64,000 nt of DNA, from the NCBI GenBank assembly GCA_008828725.1, contig MEHQ01002815.1, positions 29,742 to 93,741 on the forward strand, read 5' to 3'. The stretch comes from Saccharina japonica. Lineage: Eukaryota > Sar > Phaeophyceae > Laminariales > Laminariaceae. Positions 10,985-23,600 of the stretch are shown here, piece after piece. The notes below the pieces were generated by a model. It ran no database searches, was not told the DNA's origin, and saw only the letters and a list, made by a program, of their open reading frames with translations. The stretch's first letter is position 1. Each line of letters begins with the position of its first letter. The position numbers and the translations under genes were made by a program.

Positions 10985-11325
10985 CGAAGTAGTCAACTCC
11001 CTCTACCTCGCTATAGTCCTTAGATACCAATCTCGCCTTAGCTTTATCAATCGTGCCATGCTCGTCGCCCTTTCACTTCAAGAGATACTTTGATTCCACA
11101 ACATTGCTACCCGCAGAACCTTCGGTTATCTCAGCGCAAGTGTCAGCGGCCTCTCGGACACTTTCACTGAGATTTCCGAAGTTTCCGCTGTTAGCAATAC
11201 TGTGGAATCAAAGTGACTCTTGAAGTGGAAGGGCAACGAGCATGGCATGATTGATAGAGCTGAGGCGGGCATGGAAGCTAAGGGTTATAGCCAGGTAGAA
11301 GGAGTTGACTACTTCGATATTTTTG
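10985..11325. repeat. Inverted duplication of the RT 5' segment inside the copia element
   Basis: The stretch at about 10985-11108 is the reverse complement of about 11205-11325, with scattered mismatches. The plus arm encodes KWKGNEHGMIDRAEAGMEAK and GYSQVEGVDYFDIFAP. The arms flank ~95 bp, so a transcript could fold into a long hairpin. Confidence 0.7.
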
Positions 11326-12560
11326 CCCCTACTTCATCAACCACGTCTAACCACATCGTCGAAGCAAAGGCATGCAAACTTGACTGGGATTTGAGGCCCT
11401 TGGACGTTGACCAAGCCTTTATTCAGTAAGAGTTTGGCCCCGACATTGTCTTAATATTGCCCCTTGGGTGTGGGCGGTTATCGGGTAAGGCAGTCCGACT
11501 CAACAAAGCTCTCTATGGGCTGAAGCAGAGTGGTCGCTCGCGGTATAAGCTACTGTCGTCAACCTTGGTTTAGTGTGGTTTTGAGCAGTGCTTGGTAGAG
11601 CTGTGTGTCTTTTGACTGATGGTGAGTGACGAGGTTGTAGCGATGCCGGTGGTCCACGTGGATGCCATCAAGACCACAGCCACCAAGAAAATCACGGATT
11701 CGGTAGTGGCAGATCTCAACGAGAGATTATCTACGAAACATCTTGGCGAGGTTACGTGGTAGTACAAGAGAGATCGTGAGGAGGGGACCTTGGAGATTTC
11801 GCAGACTCAGTTTATTCGAAATGTTGTCGAACGTTTTGGAATCACGATAACCAGCCCCAACCCGCTTCTCCGTCATTGGACCTCAGGCACGTGAGTGATG
11901 AGGACCCTGCGGTGGACGCGAGTTACCGCGAAATGGTGGGGAGTCTGATGTGGATTGCGAACCAGACGAGGCCGGACATCGCCAACGCAGTACGGGCGGT
12001 TGCAAGGCTTTTACATGATCCTAATGAGGTACCTGGTACATGTTAAGGCGGCTAGGAAGATAATCGGGTACCTGAGCGCTACGGCTCACTTGGGTCTGAC
12101 GTTCAGGAAGGACAGTAAACTAGAGAAAGTGCAGTTGGAACATGACTCGGAGACGTACGTTGACGCGGACTACGCCCACAAGACCGACGATAGGCGTCCG
12201 GTCTCTGGTGTGGCTGCCTGTTGCGGGGGTACACTTGTGTCGCGGTTTTTTAGGACGCAGAAGTGCGTCACCCTATCCCCTGCAGAGGCGTAGTACGTAG
12301 CTATGGTCGACGGGGTGAAGGAAGCCTTTTACATGAGGGGAGTGCGGTTTTTGTTGTATGCCCAGTCTGGGGTCGCCGAGTATTGGAGTGTTTGAGGACA
12401 ACAAAGCGGCGATAGACTTGGCCAAAAACCCATTGAGCTCATCCCACAATTCAGCACATCGATGTACGGTTCCGTTTTCTGCGCGAGTTGGCGGGGACGG
12501 GAGAATTGTCAGCCAAGTATCTCCGGACGGACGACTAGCATGCGGACATTCTCACGAAAG
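11205..12560 (+). pseudogene. copia reverse transcriptase and RNase H, inactivated
   Basis: RT motifs in order: EAKGYSQVEGVDYFDIFAP, LDVDQAFIQ, then after a stop LNKALYGLKQSG, then HVDAIKTT in place of the YVDD site. The connection region has YREMVGSLMWIANQTRPDI (~11921-11978). RNase H motifs are YVDADYAHKTDDRRPVSG, TLSPAEA and FEDNKAAIDLA, so the metal-binding acidic residues are still visible. In-frame stops (e.g. 11428, 12292) and frame changes make it a pseudogene. Confidence 0.85.
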
Positions 12561-12600
12561 CTATTGGCAAAGAGTTTTTTTTATAAACAACGCAATTTTC

Positions 12601-13072
12601 TGTTAGGGATGCAGTAATATGTTGCTCGTGGATGGTGTTTGTTTGTGTTATCGAGGCTTGATAGTTGATCTAGCGACAGGGAGGGTGTTCGATATAGCTT
12701 GTCTCAACGAGCAGCCTAGCAACAAAGTTAAGGTTACATACGTTGTGTCACGGAGGTAAAGTTGCAGGGATCGTCTCGTGATATCACCTACGAGCAGCAG
12801 TCCCACGGGTATGTACGAGTAGGCACTGCACGAGGAGGTTTAGGTATTCGACTACGAGCGGTTGTTACTGAGCTGTGGAGAGTTGATGCACATGATCTCC
12901 TCCACTTCTCCCCCTGCATTTCGTCTACCTCTTTCCGGGCCGACATAATAAAGACATCTAAAACTAACTATATTCTACACACTGCGTGTTGCAGTGCCTC
13001 GCTCACAGTCTAGTGTGGGTTGTGTGGAGCCATTATCCACCCACCATTCGCCATCATCGATGCTAACGTACA
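12601..13072 (+). mobile_element. 3' LTR of the copia element (~472 bp)
   Basis: Begins TGTTAGGGATGC directly after the RNase H region and ends ...GTACA, a TG...CA boundary typical of LTRs. The last ~175 bp align with 9779-9938 and with 1-128. Preceded by a T-rich run rather than a clear purine tract. Confidence 0.7.
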
Positions 13073-13238
13073 GCTGAGTACGCCCCCCCCCCCCCTTCCC
13101 CCCCCGCCCCCCCTTTCCCTCCCTTCCTTCCTCCCCCCGGCCCGCCAACACTACCAAGTTCAAGCGGAGACATACACACTATGCGGCTGGCGAAAGAGGG
13201 TTTTTATCATGTATACCTAGAGTAGAGTTTAAACTCAC

Positions 13239-16200
13239 CTGTGCCTTGGTCGGCACGTCACCAGTGAGCAGCAGCCAGAGCAGCGCTTCCGGCATCGGCT
13301 CACCGCCCTTGATGTAAGAGGGGAGCTGCTTCTGGCAGTCGGGGATGGTCAGCCCACGGAAGCGGATTCCCTACAGGCACCGAGAGAACAAAAGCGAAAA
13401 GAGCCAAGAAGACGGTGCGTTGTCAATCGTCAAGTCATCATCCCCAGGTTTCTTCAACCAAAGGCATAAAACCGTTTCGCTTTTAGATACGTATCAGGGG
13501 CTGCTTGCCCACAGCGAACAGCCGAACAGAGGGCCACGCAGGGTGGATGCTCCTACTCCTACTGCTGTATATACCTGGTAGGAGTGGTTCTTAAGTGCCA
13601 AGGACCACGGTCGTCCCCTCTGCTATTTTATCATACTAGGCACGCACGAATTGGCTTGCATTTGGTAGCCGAGCAATGCATCTCGGAAGGCTCAAGAAAA
13701 CAGACTGTTCAACATCGAAGGACCGTCTGTGCCCTCGTTTTGCCTTGTTTGACATGTCTCCTGACATACTTGCTTACAGTACCAATACTATCATACTATT
13801 AATAGCTGTCTTGTACTCCAAATATATCGGGTGACGGCACGCTTGTCCCTTGCCGGACAGCCGTCAAGGCACTCCCCACACTCAAACCAAATGCAATAAG
13901 TCAAAAACACGACTCGACGGATCTACGTACACAACAGGTATTAGACCGCCAACAACCGGCATGTTGCTGTACGAGTACCGTGCTCAGAACTCCGAACATC
14001 GTACACGATTCTCGTATATAGCACCATCCGCATTCTGTAACGTTCTGTGTGTGTTCTTCACATTAAACCGTTATTGAGGACTATTAACAAATCGTCCGGT
14101 AGCATCTTGGATCAATGTACGGGCGTAGAACCCCTAACCCTAACCCTAAGCCCAAACATACTATTAGTGACGTGGAAAATTCCTGGAAATATCCTGCCGG
14201 ACGAAATGCTGTTAGCAATACTATAGCCGTTATTTCTACCCTGGACATCCAGCACACCCAGTGTCCGTGCCGATTTGTCATCCTAGAGATACACAAGCTC
14301 TGTGGTCACGAAACCACGACATAGCAGAGATACTACACTGCCATGCAGTAGGCAGAGTAGACAATGCAATACCGGTATTATATACTATCATGTACGACAG
14401 ACACGACATACACATGCTAGCAATCCAGATGCGCTGTGGCACGGCACGGCACGTGACGGAAAACCACAGGAAGAGCGGAAACAGCATGTAGTAGTGGACG
14501 AACCTTGATAGTGAATCTTCCTAAGGTAGCTACAGACAGTACAGGACACTTAATAAGAAACACGCTAATAAGAAAGCCAGGCTGAATTTTAGAGGAAAAT
14601 AATAAATTCGGGAGTCGTTGTCTTGAAATTAGTGTATAAAGCGCCCGTTCTCAAATAAGAAATCCAGTCTGGACCAGATTTTCTGTTTCTTATTAGGTAT
14701 CCTGACCTGTACTTAGGTACCTCTGGTTGGCTAAGGCTAGCTACATATGAATATATTATACGATACTGCTGGCTGCACGATGTCCCAGATGAAGTCGGCT
14801 CCAGTCATTCAGGTCGCCCAACGTGCAGAACGTGCTACGTACACAAAATCGAGTGCGCGCCGACGGCGCGGTCTCATGAATCAAGATTCAAGATCAAGGC
14901 TAGGACTCAAGACAGCGAGGTGGAATAAGGCTAGGCTGATAGTGTCAAAAAAGCTATTATTCCAAGTTGCGCGCAGCTCGACTGCCGCACGGCGCACAAG
15001 AGGGAGAACAAATAAACTACTGTTACGTATATACGATATCGCAGCAGTACAGCAGCGGTACAGGGCACCTGCTGTAGTGCGAGTAGCAAACAGGAAATCT
15101 GGTCCAGGCTGGATTTTCAAATTAGAGAATTTGGGCCACGTTCTACACGATAAATTCAGTACAGCGACCCCCCCCGATTTATTATTTTCCTGTAATTATC
15201 AGCCTGCCTTTCTTATTGCTCGCTTTCTTACTATTATTAGTATATACTCGTAGGTGTCTGCACTGCTACTGTTGTAAATAATACCGGTACAACAGTACCG
15301 GCCCGGTAATAAGAAAGTAACTTACAAGAAAGTCTGTCAGAAAAATTGAAAAAAATAAGAAAGTTCTCAGCTTACTGACTGTAGATAAGAGCTACGAGTA
15401 CGGGGTACGGGGTATGACCCAAGAAAAGGAGGGTCATTTTACGAGTGGTGCCTAAGCTTTAAGAAAGTTGACCCCTTCCTGTGGCTGGCCTGGGCCCATG
15501 GCACCATTCAATACGTATGCAAACTAAGAAAGCGCAACATAAGAAAGTGCGCTTTTTAGTGTGGCATACTAACGCCACACAAAAAAAATGTATAGGTTTT
15601 AGTATGCCCATTTTAACATATGCAGAAGAAGTGTACCAGGTATGTGTTTTAGTGTACAAATACATCGTATGGATTTTAGTATTGCAATACTAAAATGCAC
15701 TTAAAAATACATATGGGTTTTATTATAGTATACTATACGCCATACAAATCAAATAAGAAACCAACAAAAGACAAAAAAAAGCAACAAGCAAGGCAACCCA
15801 TTTTTGGGGTTGCTTACCAACACTATTTATAGACCACAAACCACAAACAAACTTACCTGAAACCTACTGTTGCTGTATGATACGAGTAGCGGTGTGTTAA
15901 GATGCAAGTACAGAGTGCGAAAAGTAATGTTCTGTGTCGACGGGGTGGGGAGCCTGATGCCTGCCTCCTTGTCTCACCTCGTCGGCATCGAGGTTGGACG
16001 TCTCCCAGACCATGCTCTTGATGCCGCGAGCTCCTCCGATGACCTGGTCGATGGTCACCTGTAAGCATGCGACGAGTGGGGGTAGCATAGTGNTCACGTG
16101 AGGAGCGTGCACCACGGCGGCGCAACAGCATCAACAGCAGCTGTAGGAGCACAGCAGCAGTACTTACATAGAAGGCATGCGGATGGATGAACCTTTTACA

Positions 16201-17083
16201 ACATTTACAACCCCTTGCTGCCTACGTATTGTACGTATGTAAGTACTGGTGGTACCTTGGTACACAGAAAGCAGTGCAACGCAGACGAGGTTCGACACAC
16301 AAGCCGCACTCGGAGGCAGCGGACGAAAGCGGTCTGCGTACCGGGACAGCATGCATGTTCAACAGAGTCACCACGATTACAGCGAGCTTTCGCTTGCACG
16401 GTGAGGGGCGGTAACCACGCGGGTATGGGGGCAATGGGTCGATGCATGCGTACACTTTCGCGACGTTGCACAACGAAAACGAGCGGCATTGCTGCCTGCA
16501 GACGATGACAGCAAACGAGTCAGCAATAGTGCACAGAAGAAGCATCCAGCCCAGGCGATAGACCCACCTCCCCCACAGACTTGTGGCCATGCTCCTTCTT
16601 GAGCTTCAAGAGGTCCGCTTGCTTTCCGGGGATCTTCTCTGCCAAGATGTTCTTCAACGTCGACAGGGATCGCTCGCCGCCCGCGAGGTTCCTGAAGGCG
16701 CCCTGGTGCCCGGAACGGGCGTGACAGAGAGAGAGGTGGCGAGAGGCGTGATGTCACGAATTCTGCGGTGGATGAAGTGAGCTCGACGACGATCCTGCAC
16801 TACACTTTTCATGAGCATTTTTGTGCAATCACCACAGACTTCATGCAAGCCGGTGCCCCGTTCAGGGACGGGACCGCACGAGACCAACGCAGTCAGCTAG
16901 CGCTGTGCACTCAGCTCGCGCTCAGCCGTCGAAACAAGCTGGCGGTATCAACTTGGCTATACGTGCACGCGCCACGGGCCGGAACGGTATATGTACGAAC
17001 GAGCATAATAACCCTCCGCCGCAAGCAGCTGGCCATTCTCGTACCTTGGACGCCCGTTGCGAAAGAATGCGCAACCCGTTCAT
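13239..17083 (-). CDS. CS: Mitochondrial citrate synthase, exons 1-4 (copy 2, downstream exons missing)
   Basis: Same four exons as the copy at 288-4142, here at 17045-17083, 16568-16702, 15978-16058 and 13239-13370 on the minus strand, with identical predicted residues (129) and intact GT-AG borders. Intronic differences are rare single bases and small indels, including a lost 9-bp ACACATTTT-type unit near 16200 and an N at 16093 in intron 2. Below exon 4 the copia element and then the copy 1 VNTR follow, so no later exons can be attached. If the join at 9778 is wrong, this may be the allele of copy 1. If it is right, this copy is a truncated paralogue missing the catalytic domain. Confidence 0.9.
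14567..15217. mobile_element. Second copy of the 651-bp TIR element
   Basis: Duplicate of 1616-2266, offset 12951. Here the right end reads exactly AATAAGAAAG when reversed, so its TIRs match better than those of copy 1. It sits in intron 3 of citrate synthase copy 2. Confidence 0.65.
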
Positions 17084-17757
17084 CGTCTCGCGGCCGTAGA
17101 TGGTTCCTTACTGTAGAACGTGCTGCGGCCTTGGGCAGAGGTTGAGCTGCTGATCAAGGAAAAGGAACTTCTTTGACACGAGGCGAGGCAAACGGAGCAA
17201 AAGGAAATCAAAACGAAGGAGAATAACGCCTCCGTTCTCTGCATAAAACGTAACGACGTTTCCGAAACGTCGAAACGTCGAAACGTCTCCGGCGTCGCGT
17301 CGTCGTTTTTCCTGAGTCTTCTTCTGTACTGCTTTTATAACAGCTGTACAAGTTTACTGCGGCCACGGTGTCACGGTCACGGTGTTTTGCGGAAGGCTTT
17401 ACGTACTTCTTGAGGAAGTGCAGGCAAAAGCTCAAACAACGATCCAATATTTAATATTTGTCTCTGCGTTTCTGCGAATATTTTCCCGCGGTGTTGTGCG
17501 GTTGTGCTTCGCTTGGTCGTGCGTCGTGCGGCATGGATGGATGGATGGATGACTGGTTTTCCCTCCTCCTGCTCCTCTGCCTCGAGAAAAAAATAAAAAA
17601 ATAAAAAAATAAATGGTTTCTTCTCTCTCTCTATATATCACATGTTTTATACACACCACTTTATTTCATCTGGTAGAGTTCGTCTCGACGTCTCGACACT
17701 TCGTCGGCGGCTGGTTGGTGTCGATCGTCGAATGAATGTCGAACACCAGACAACATC

Positions 17758-19492
17758 TTGACGGAAAAGTTTTTGCCAAAGAAAAAAAAAAATTACAAAA
17801 AAAGAAGTTACTGTACCAGGTAGTTAGTACTTATACGACGTACACACGCAGCATGCATATATCCACCCACCACTCCGTGTGTCGTCGTTGCATCCACCAT
17901 GGGACTGACAGCAGTGTGTGTGTGTTCTTCACATTAAACCTTCCTTTCTACCCGTCGACATCCAGCACACCCCCCAGTGTCCGTGCCGATCCATCATCCT
18001 AAAAAGGTACCAGAATCTGTGGTCACAAAAAAACTACGACACAGAGATACTACGCTCAGTGCAGCAAGCAGAGCAGACAATGCAATGCCATATACGACAG
18101 GCAAGACCTACTACGCTGCTAGCAATCCAGGTGCATGCAAGAGAAAAAAAGAGAAAAGAAAGAAAAAAGCGAAAAGGAAAAATACTGTAGTAGAAAGTAT
18201 GTACGAATAAATAGTCGGGGGTATGTTATGAGTAGTATTAATAGTAGCATTATCTCGACGAGCGTTCATCACACCACCTTTTGGGGGGGACTCCGTCTCA
18301 AACGCGTGACATCTCGAACAAGAAGACAAGAAGGTCTTCCGTCTACGTACGTACCAGGTAACTACACGTTCGTTGCAAAATAAAGTGATTCTTGCATATT
18401 AATAGTTTCCTTCGAAACGACTTGAGAATGCAGAAAAAGGAAAGGAAAGAGACAAAAAAACAGGAAATAAAAATGCGCGGTTGCGACCTGCTGCTTGTAT
18501 TGCACGGTGGTACCGAGTACGGTACAGGTCCAGGCTGGGGCTGCCGAGTTGTTATACATACATACACGTAGTAGCAAGTAAGTAGAACCAGGGCCGGTAG
18601 AGTACCCGGGTAGTACCGGTATACGATGTAATCGCCGATATATATTTTTTTACTTGGTAAAAAACGCCTCCACACTTGAAACCCCTGCAAAATGTACTCG
18701 ACCTAAAATGTGTCATCATTGTTGTGCAGGAGGGGCGGTCGGCAGTGCACGATCCGGGTCTTCTTGTGTGTCGAGGTTGGCCTGTCGTCCGCCCGGAGCT
18801 ATTATTTTGAAAAAACGACACCACAAAACACGAGGCAGAGCCGCGTGAATGCCCCTGCCGACCTTGAGTCCCCCAAAGGGTAGAGGTTCGGGTTAGGTAT
18901 GTGGGGTCGGGTTGGTCTTGGCCGACGTGCGACCTTGAAATTGACCACAAACGCCTCCTTGCACATTTTTTGTGTGCCGACTGCTCCGTCCGGCACAACA
19001 TACATGACGAACGCCTGGATTTTTGGATTTTACACGTTTAGTACGAGGTGGTTCGAAATATATATTTACACAGCTCTCTTCCCTATCACAGCAGTAGTAG
19101 TGTACGTATAGCTATATAGTAGGCTGGTGCGCGCAGCAGGTGAATCACAACAAAAGCTCCCGTCTCCTTCGTGTTCGGTATAGGGACTTCGATTCTAATC
19201 TTGAACGGGGATGACGCGGAAAAAATTCAGCCAAAATCGGTGATTACCGGTCGGTGCGTCACAGGCTGTGTGTGCCTCACAGACACAGCCCTGAATCGTG
19301 GTCACTATACGTAATGTGAAGAACACGAACACATATAGTTGTTGTGCACCATCCCTGGTTAATACTCGTAAGAAGACGAAATGAGACACGGACGCGGCAC
19401 GACGGTTGAAAGAAATCGCGCTCATCATTAATGTAATATATGTACCAGTTACCACGTATTTTATGGCTCGTTTATGCCCCCGCCCCCCCCCC
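17758..19492. repeat. Third copy of subunit T (filled site, one 154-bp unit)
   Basis: Nearly identical to 7209-8942, including the ~280-bp insertion at 17914-18195, but with only one 154-bp unit (19340-19492). It is followed by spacer U (19493-20245) and then the LHC 3' flank. Confidence 0.85.
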
Positions 19493-20245
19493 CTCCACCA
19501 CACCGAACCCCCGTTTTGGGAGCTAAACACTTTGTATAAGAGTACGTAGGAAAAAAAATCGGGGTTGGAAAAGTGTTGAATTAAAATTAGTACTCGTAGT
19601 TGTCCCGCGTCTAGTCATGCACCACAAAATATGAAAACCAAGTGAATTGGTCAGGGGCACACACACAAAATCAAAGGGTATGGTCAGAAACAAAAAACCC
19701 AGAGGACCAGAGCAAGCTCATCCCGATCGCAGTAACGTTGGCATCACACCAAACGAGTCATAAAAGGATACCAGATATGTGTTTGTGATGAACACAGCGT
19801 ATTTAGAGCGCAGCCACGGAGAAGAAACGGAAAAATAGCGATCACAGCAGGATATATTTCCTCGTATCAACTGCCAGCCTGCTTAAAGCGAGAGGCTCGC
19901 ATCAAAACCTCCTGAGCTCGCCACCTCGAACCCCCCCCCTCCCCCCCCCCGACACTACCCACGTGCCAGGAAAACCAGCACAATATCCCCCAAGAGTACT
20001 GAATGCGCCAGGCATCAAGAGAAGCCCTCAACATTTTCCAGCGTCGCCAGCGTAAAATTTATACGAAAATTCGGCTTCGGGCTTTAGACGAAACCATGGC
20101 AGATAAGCAAAGAGCAGAGCACTACTCCCGCATCTACAACACGATAATCCCCCGCCCGAGAATATTCGCGCGAGGCGTGAGAACTTAGGCGATGCCGCTC
20201 GTTGTAACCACAACCAGCAACGATTCGAAAGGGGGGGGGGTAGGG

Positions 20246-20637
20246 ATAGGACGAGTCCGAGACCCAACACCAGCAACACCGCGCCCCATCGGTGTGAGGA
20301 GGGGGGCTGCTCTGGCGTTCAACAGCTCACGACCCACACGATTTATGCGCTAAAGCTCGACCGGGGGAGAGAGGGAAAAACGACACCCGCTCCTCTACCC
20401 TTCTAGGGAAGCGTAACGGAAATGGGCCCGATCTAGACGACGAGAGGCGAACGAACGTACGGTGCGCCAAACGTTCAAACAAGTCAAATAAAAAAGAGTA
20501 CCTTCCTTGCCTCGATCGGCACAACCACCTACCGACGCGCGGGAAAACAAAACAAAACCACGAGACGCTCGGCAGCCGCAAAGATGCCAACTATGTAGTA
20601 GAGGTGCCAACAGAGTAGTTGATTGTTGGGAACATTT
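20246..20637 (-). other. 3' flank / probable 3' UTR of the LHC gene
   Basis: 392 bp between the end of the duplicated spacer and the LHC stop codon. No open frame or repeat is recognised, and no clear polyadenylation signal was identified. It probably contains the LHC 3' UTR. Confidence 0.3.
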
Positions 20638-23600
20638 TCAGTGGAACTGGGTAGACCACTCGTAGGCCTGCTCTAGGGGAGACTGGTCCGGCACAAGCAG
20701 CTGCTGCACGAGGATTGCCGCCATCGCCCACATCGCCAGGCGTCCGTGCTTGAGCTCCGAAAGCGCCCACTTCTCGTTGATCCCGTCCTTGGAAAGCTTG
20801 AGGGGGTCGAACCCGATGTCGCCGGGCACGCGGCCCTGCTCAATGTCGTACTTCGTGCTCTGGAGGTCGAAGATGCCCACGAAGACGACGATCTGAAGGA
20901 TTGCGAGCCACGGTGCGTCCGCGACGGCCTGGAACAAGTTCTTCGTCGGCGTGTAGCCGAGGCCGGGCAGCACGCTGTACTCTTGCCAGATGGCGCCCAC
21001 CACACCGAGCATGGCAACGCGGCCGTGCTTGAGCTCCGCCCGACGGTACTTCTTGAGGTCACCCTGCATGGATCATACGTTCAAAGGGCCGCAGTAGAGG
21101 AATACAGGTTGGAATTTTGATTATATGGCAACGAGCACGGCTTCATGATACGACGAACGAGCGGGCCGCGAAGCCTGCTGTGAGTTTTGGTTTGTTCCAG
21201 GATCTCAACATGACAGCAGTTCGAGAAAACGATTTCATAAATGAAACAAATACTCGTACATATGATATGTAGATATGTATACGTCATCTGCGAGTTCGAG
21301 CGATTGAGACGTCTATACTCAGCTAGCGTCGTGAATGTTATGACATTGTTACAAGAAAATATGTCCGCTTCGAGGCAGTGATTCGACCGGAGACGAATGG
21401 AAGCCAGGCAAACATGTTATACGAAACGCAAGGAACACGAAGGCAAAGGCGGGAGTCTGGTGGTTCTGGGAACTCTTACTGACGCCGGCTGGTCAAGATG
21501 CTACAGGGATATACATCCGTTAAAAACGCGTAGGCATCGCCCGTCGAAGCTATAATAGCAAAAAATGGCAGACGGGTGCTCCACTGCAAGAAAGCTTAGG
21601 ATTTGCCAAAATCAGATGTACCAGTACCAGGTACTGTATGTCACTCTGCCCGGTAAATATTATAAGCACCATTTGTTTATCAATAATGAATCCCAATGGT
21701 TCTTACATTTAGGAACAAAGCGGTACCACACAAGAAAACACAAACCTACGGACGGATATCCAAGCTCATTACGTAGCGCGGAAAGGGGAGAGTGCCAACG
21801 CCGGGAGATGCGTCTATGGAAAAATATTTCCAAAGCCACCATTTTTTGTCGCGTGTGCCCTCATCGCTTTGCTGGAGAAAAATCGGGTCTGAAACTACTC
21901 ATCCGAGGGGGTGGGTGTGTTCTCTCGTGTGTTGTAAGGTTTGTTGTCATATACGTGGAGTAGTCAATATCATACCCTCAGAGCGTGATATGTATATTCC
22001 AGAATTTCGTACACCCTTCTCGCGTCTTTCCTTGAAAAGTACCAATCGACTTGCAAAAACGTTCATCATACTCGTAAAACAAGGTATAATACCAGGCACA
22101 AACAGTTCAATGAACTCTACTACGGTTCGAGATATCGAACATCAGGCAGTGTTAGTGTTCTACACTACAGTGGTATTGCCATGCTCATGTGTTGGGGAGC
22201 TATCTCTGAGCCGAGCAACCTCGCAAGAAAATATTATAAACAACGCGCTCTGCGGGTGTTTCTGACGCTTTACCAGTACCTATACTGCCGGCTACACCGG
22301 GTATGTAACACCAGTGGTATGTCCCTCTCTTGTACCTGAGGGAAATCAAAAGACTGCAAAACCCGCAAAAGAGGGCGCACGATACACACCTCTGGGACGA
22401 GTTTCCGACCTGATTTACCCAACAACGGGAACGGTGCAAACGCCAACCCATGCACCGATCGAAAGATATGTCCAACGGAAAGATATTTCCGAAGCCACTA
22501 TTAATAGTTTAGCTGAGTGTGCCCGCCTCATTTACAGGAAAACCGGCTCTGAAACTCATGCCAGTGGGAGGGGTGTTCGATCGCCATGTTGTACGGCGGT
22601 GTGTTGGTTAGCCTCAAGGAAAAAGAGATGAAGGAACACCCACCAGGTACATCGTTACACATGAACCGGTCAGTAGGTAGAGGTGTGTATGAGCTTACAC
22701 AGCGCAGAACGCGTTGTATTCACTTGTTTATACGAGGTGCTCGGTTCAGAGACAAATCCGAGTCTACGATATATAGGAGCGTAAAAGCGTAGAAATTTCT
22801 TCTCTTTCGAATTTTCATATGAAGAGTTTATAAAGCTAGTACAATTTTGAGAGTTCGCTAATCAGGGAAGGCGAGGGCTGTACGAATAGCTCAAGAACAA
22901 ACGCGCTCTACGGGTGTTGACTCATAAACCAGCAACGTTGGCTCATCCCTAGATACTCTGGGATAACAGCAATGACATCTTCTTCCTCTCTTCTCTCTGA
23001 AAGATACAGATCAACGTATCGTATGATACAGCGAGCAAGAGTTTACACAAGAGTTTACACCGTTAGCGCACCGTATGGTACAACACGAAAGGCATCGCAC
23101 TCCCTAGGATGAGTTTTACTCGACAAGGGCGAAAGTGCAAAACGCCAAGCAATGCGCCCATAGAAAAATCGTTCCAAAGCCACCAGCTTAGTTGCGCGTG
23201 CCCGCCTTGTTTGTAGAATCGGGTCCGAAACTCACATACCAGGGGGGGGAAGGTTACGTATTGGTTGCGTGCCTTTTAAGTCATGTGACCATTGACCACG
23301 CATCCCTTTCGAGACGGAGCACCGTTCATACTCCTAATAGTCACCTCTGGATGTCGGCGCGCGGGGGGGGGGGTTCGCTTGCATGTTGCACGGTATGCTG
23401 AATAGCCTCAACATAAAAAGGACGAAGAAAACGACGAAGAAACCACTCCTGTTACCAGACACCAGGTATGTTCCTTACATATACCAGGCAGGTGAACAAC
23501 AACAGTTGTTAATAGTGGTTTCTTCATCTCTTTTGTGTAGGTCCTGTAGAGGCTATCTACATACCGCACAGCATGCTAAGATAACTCGCCCCCTGGAATG

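Larger units (their letters stand above)
9779..13072 (+). mobile_element. Degenerate Ty1/copia LTR retrotransposon
   Basis: Order on the plus strand is a truncated 5' LTR (9779-9938), gag remnant, reverse transcriptase, RNase H and 3' LTR (12601-13072). RT before RNase H, and the RNase H type, mark it as copia. Integrase and protease are not seen. Many stops and frameshifts interrupt the frame, and the RT YVDD position reads HVDA, so it cannot be active. It sits just downstream of citrate synthase exon 4 (copy 2), antisense to that gene, presumably within intron 4. Confidence 0.88.
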
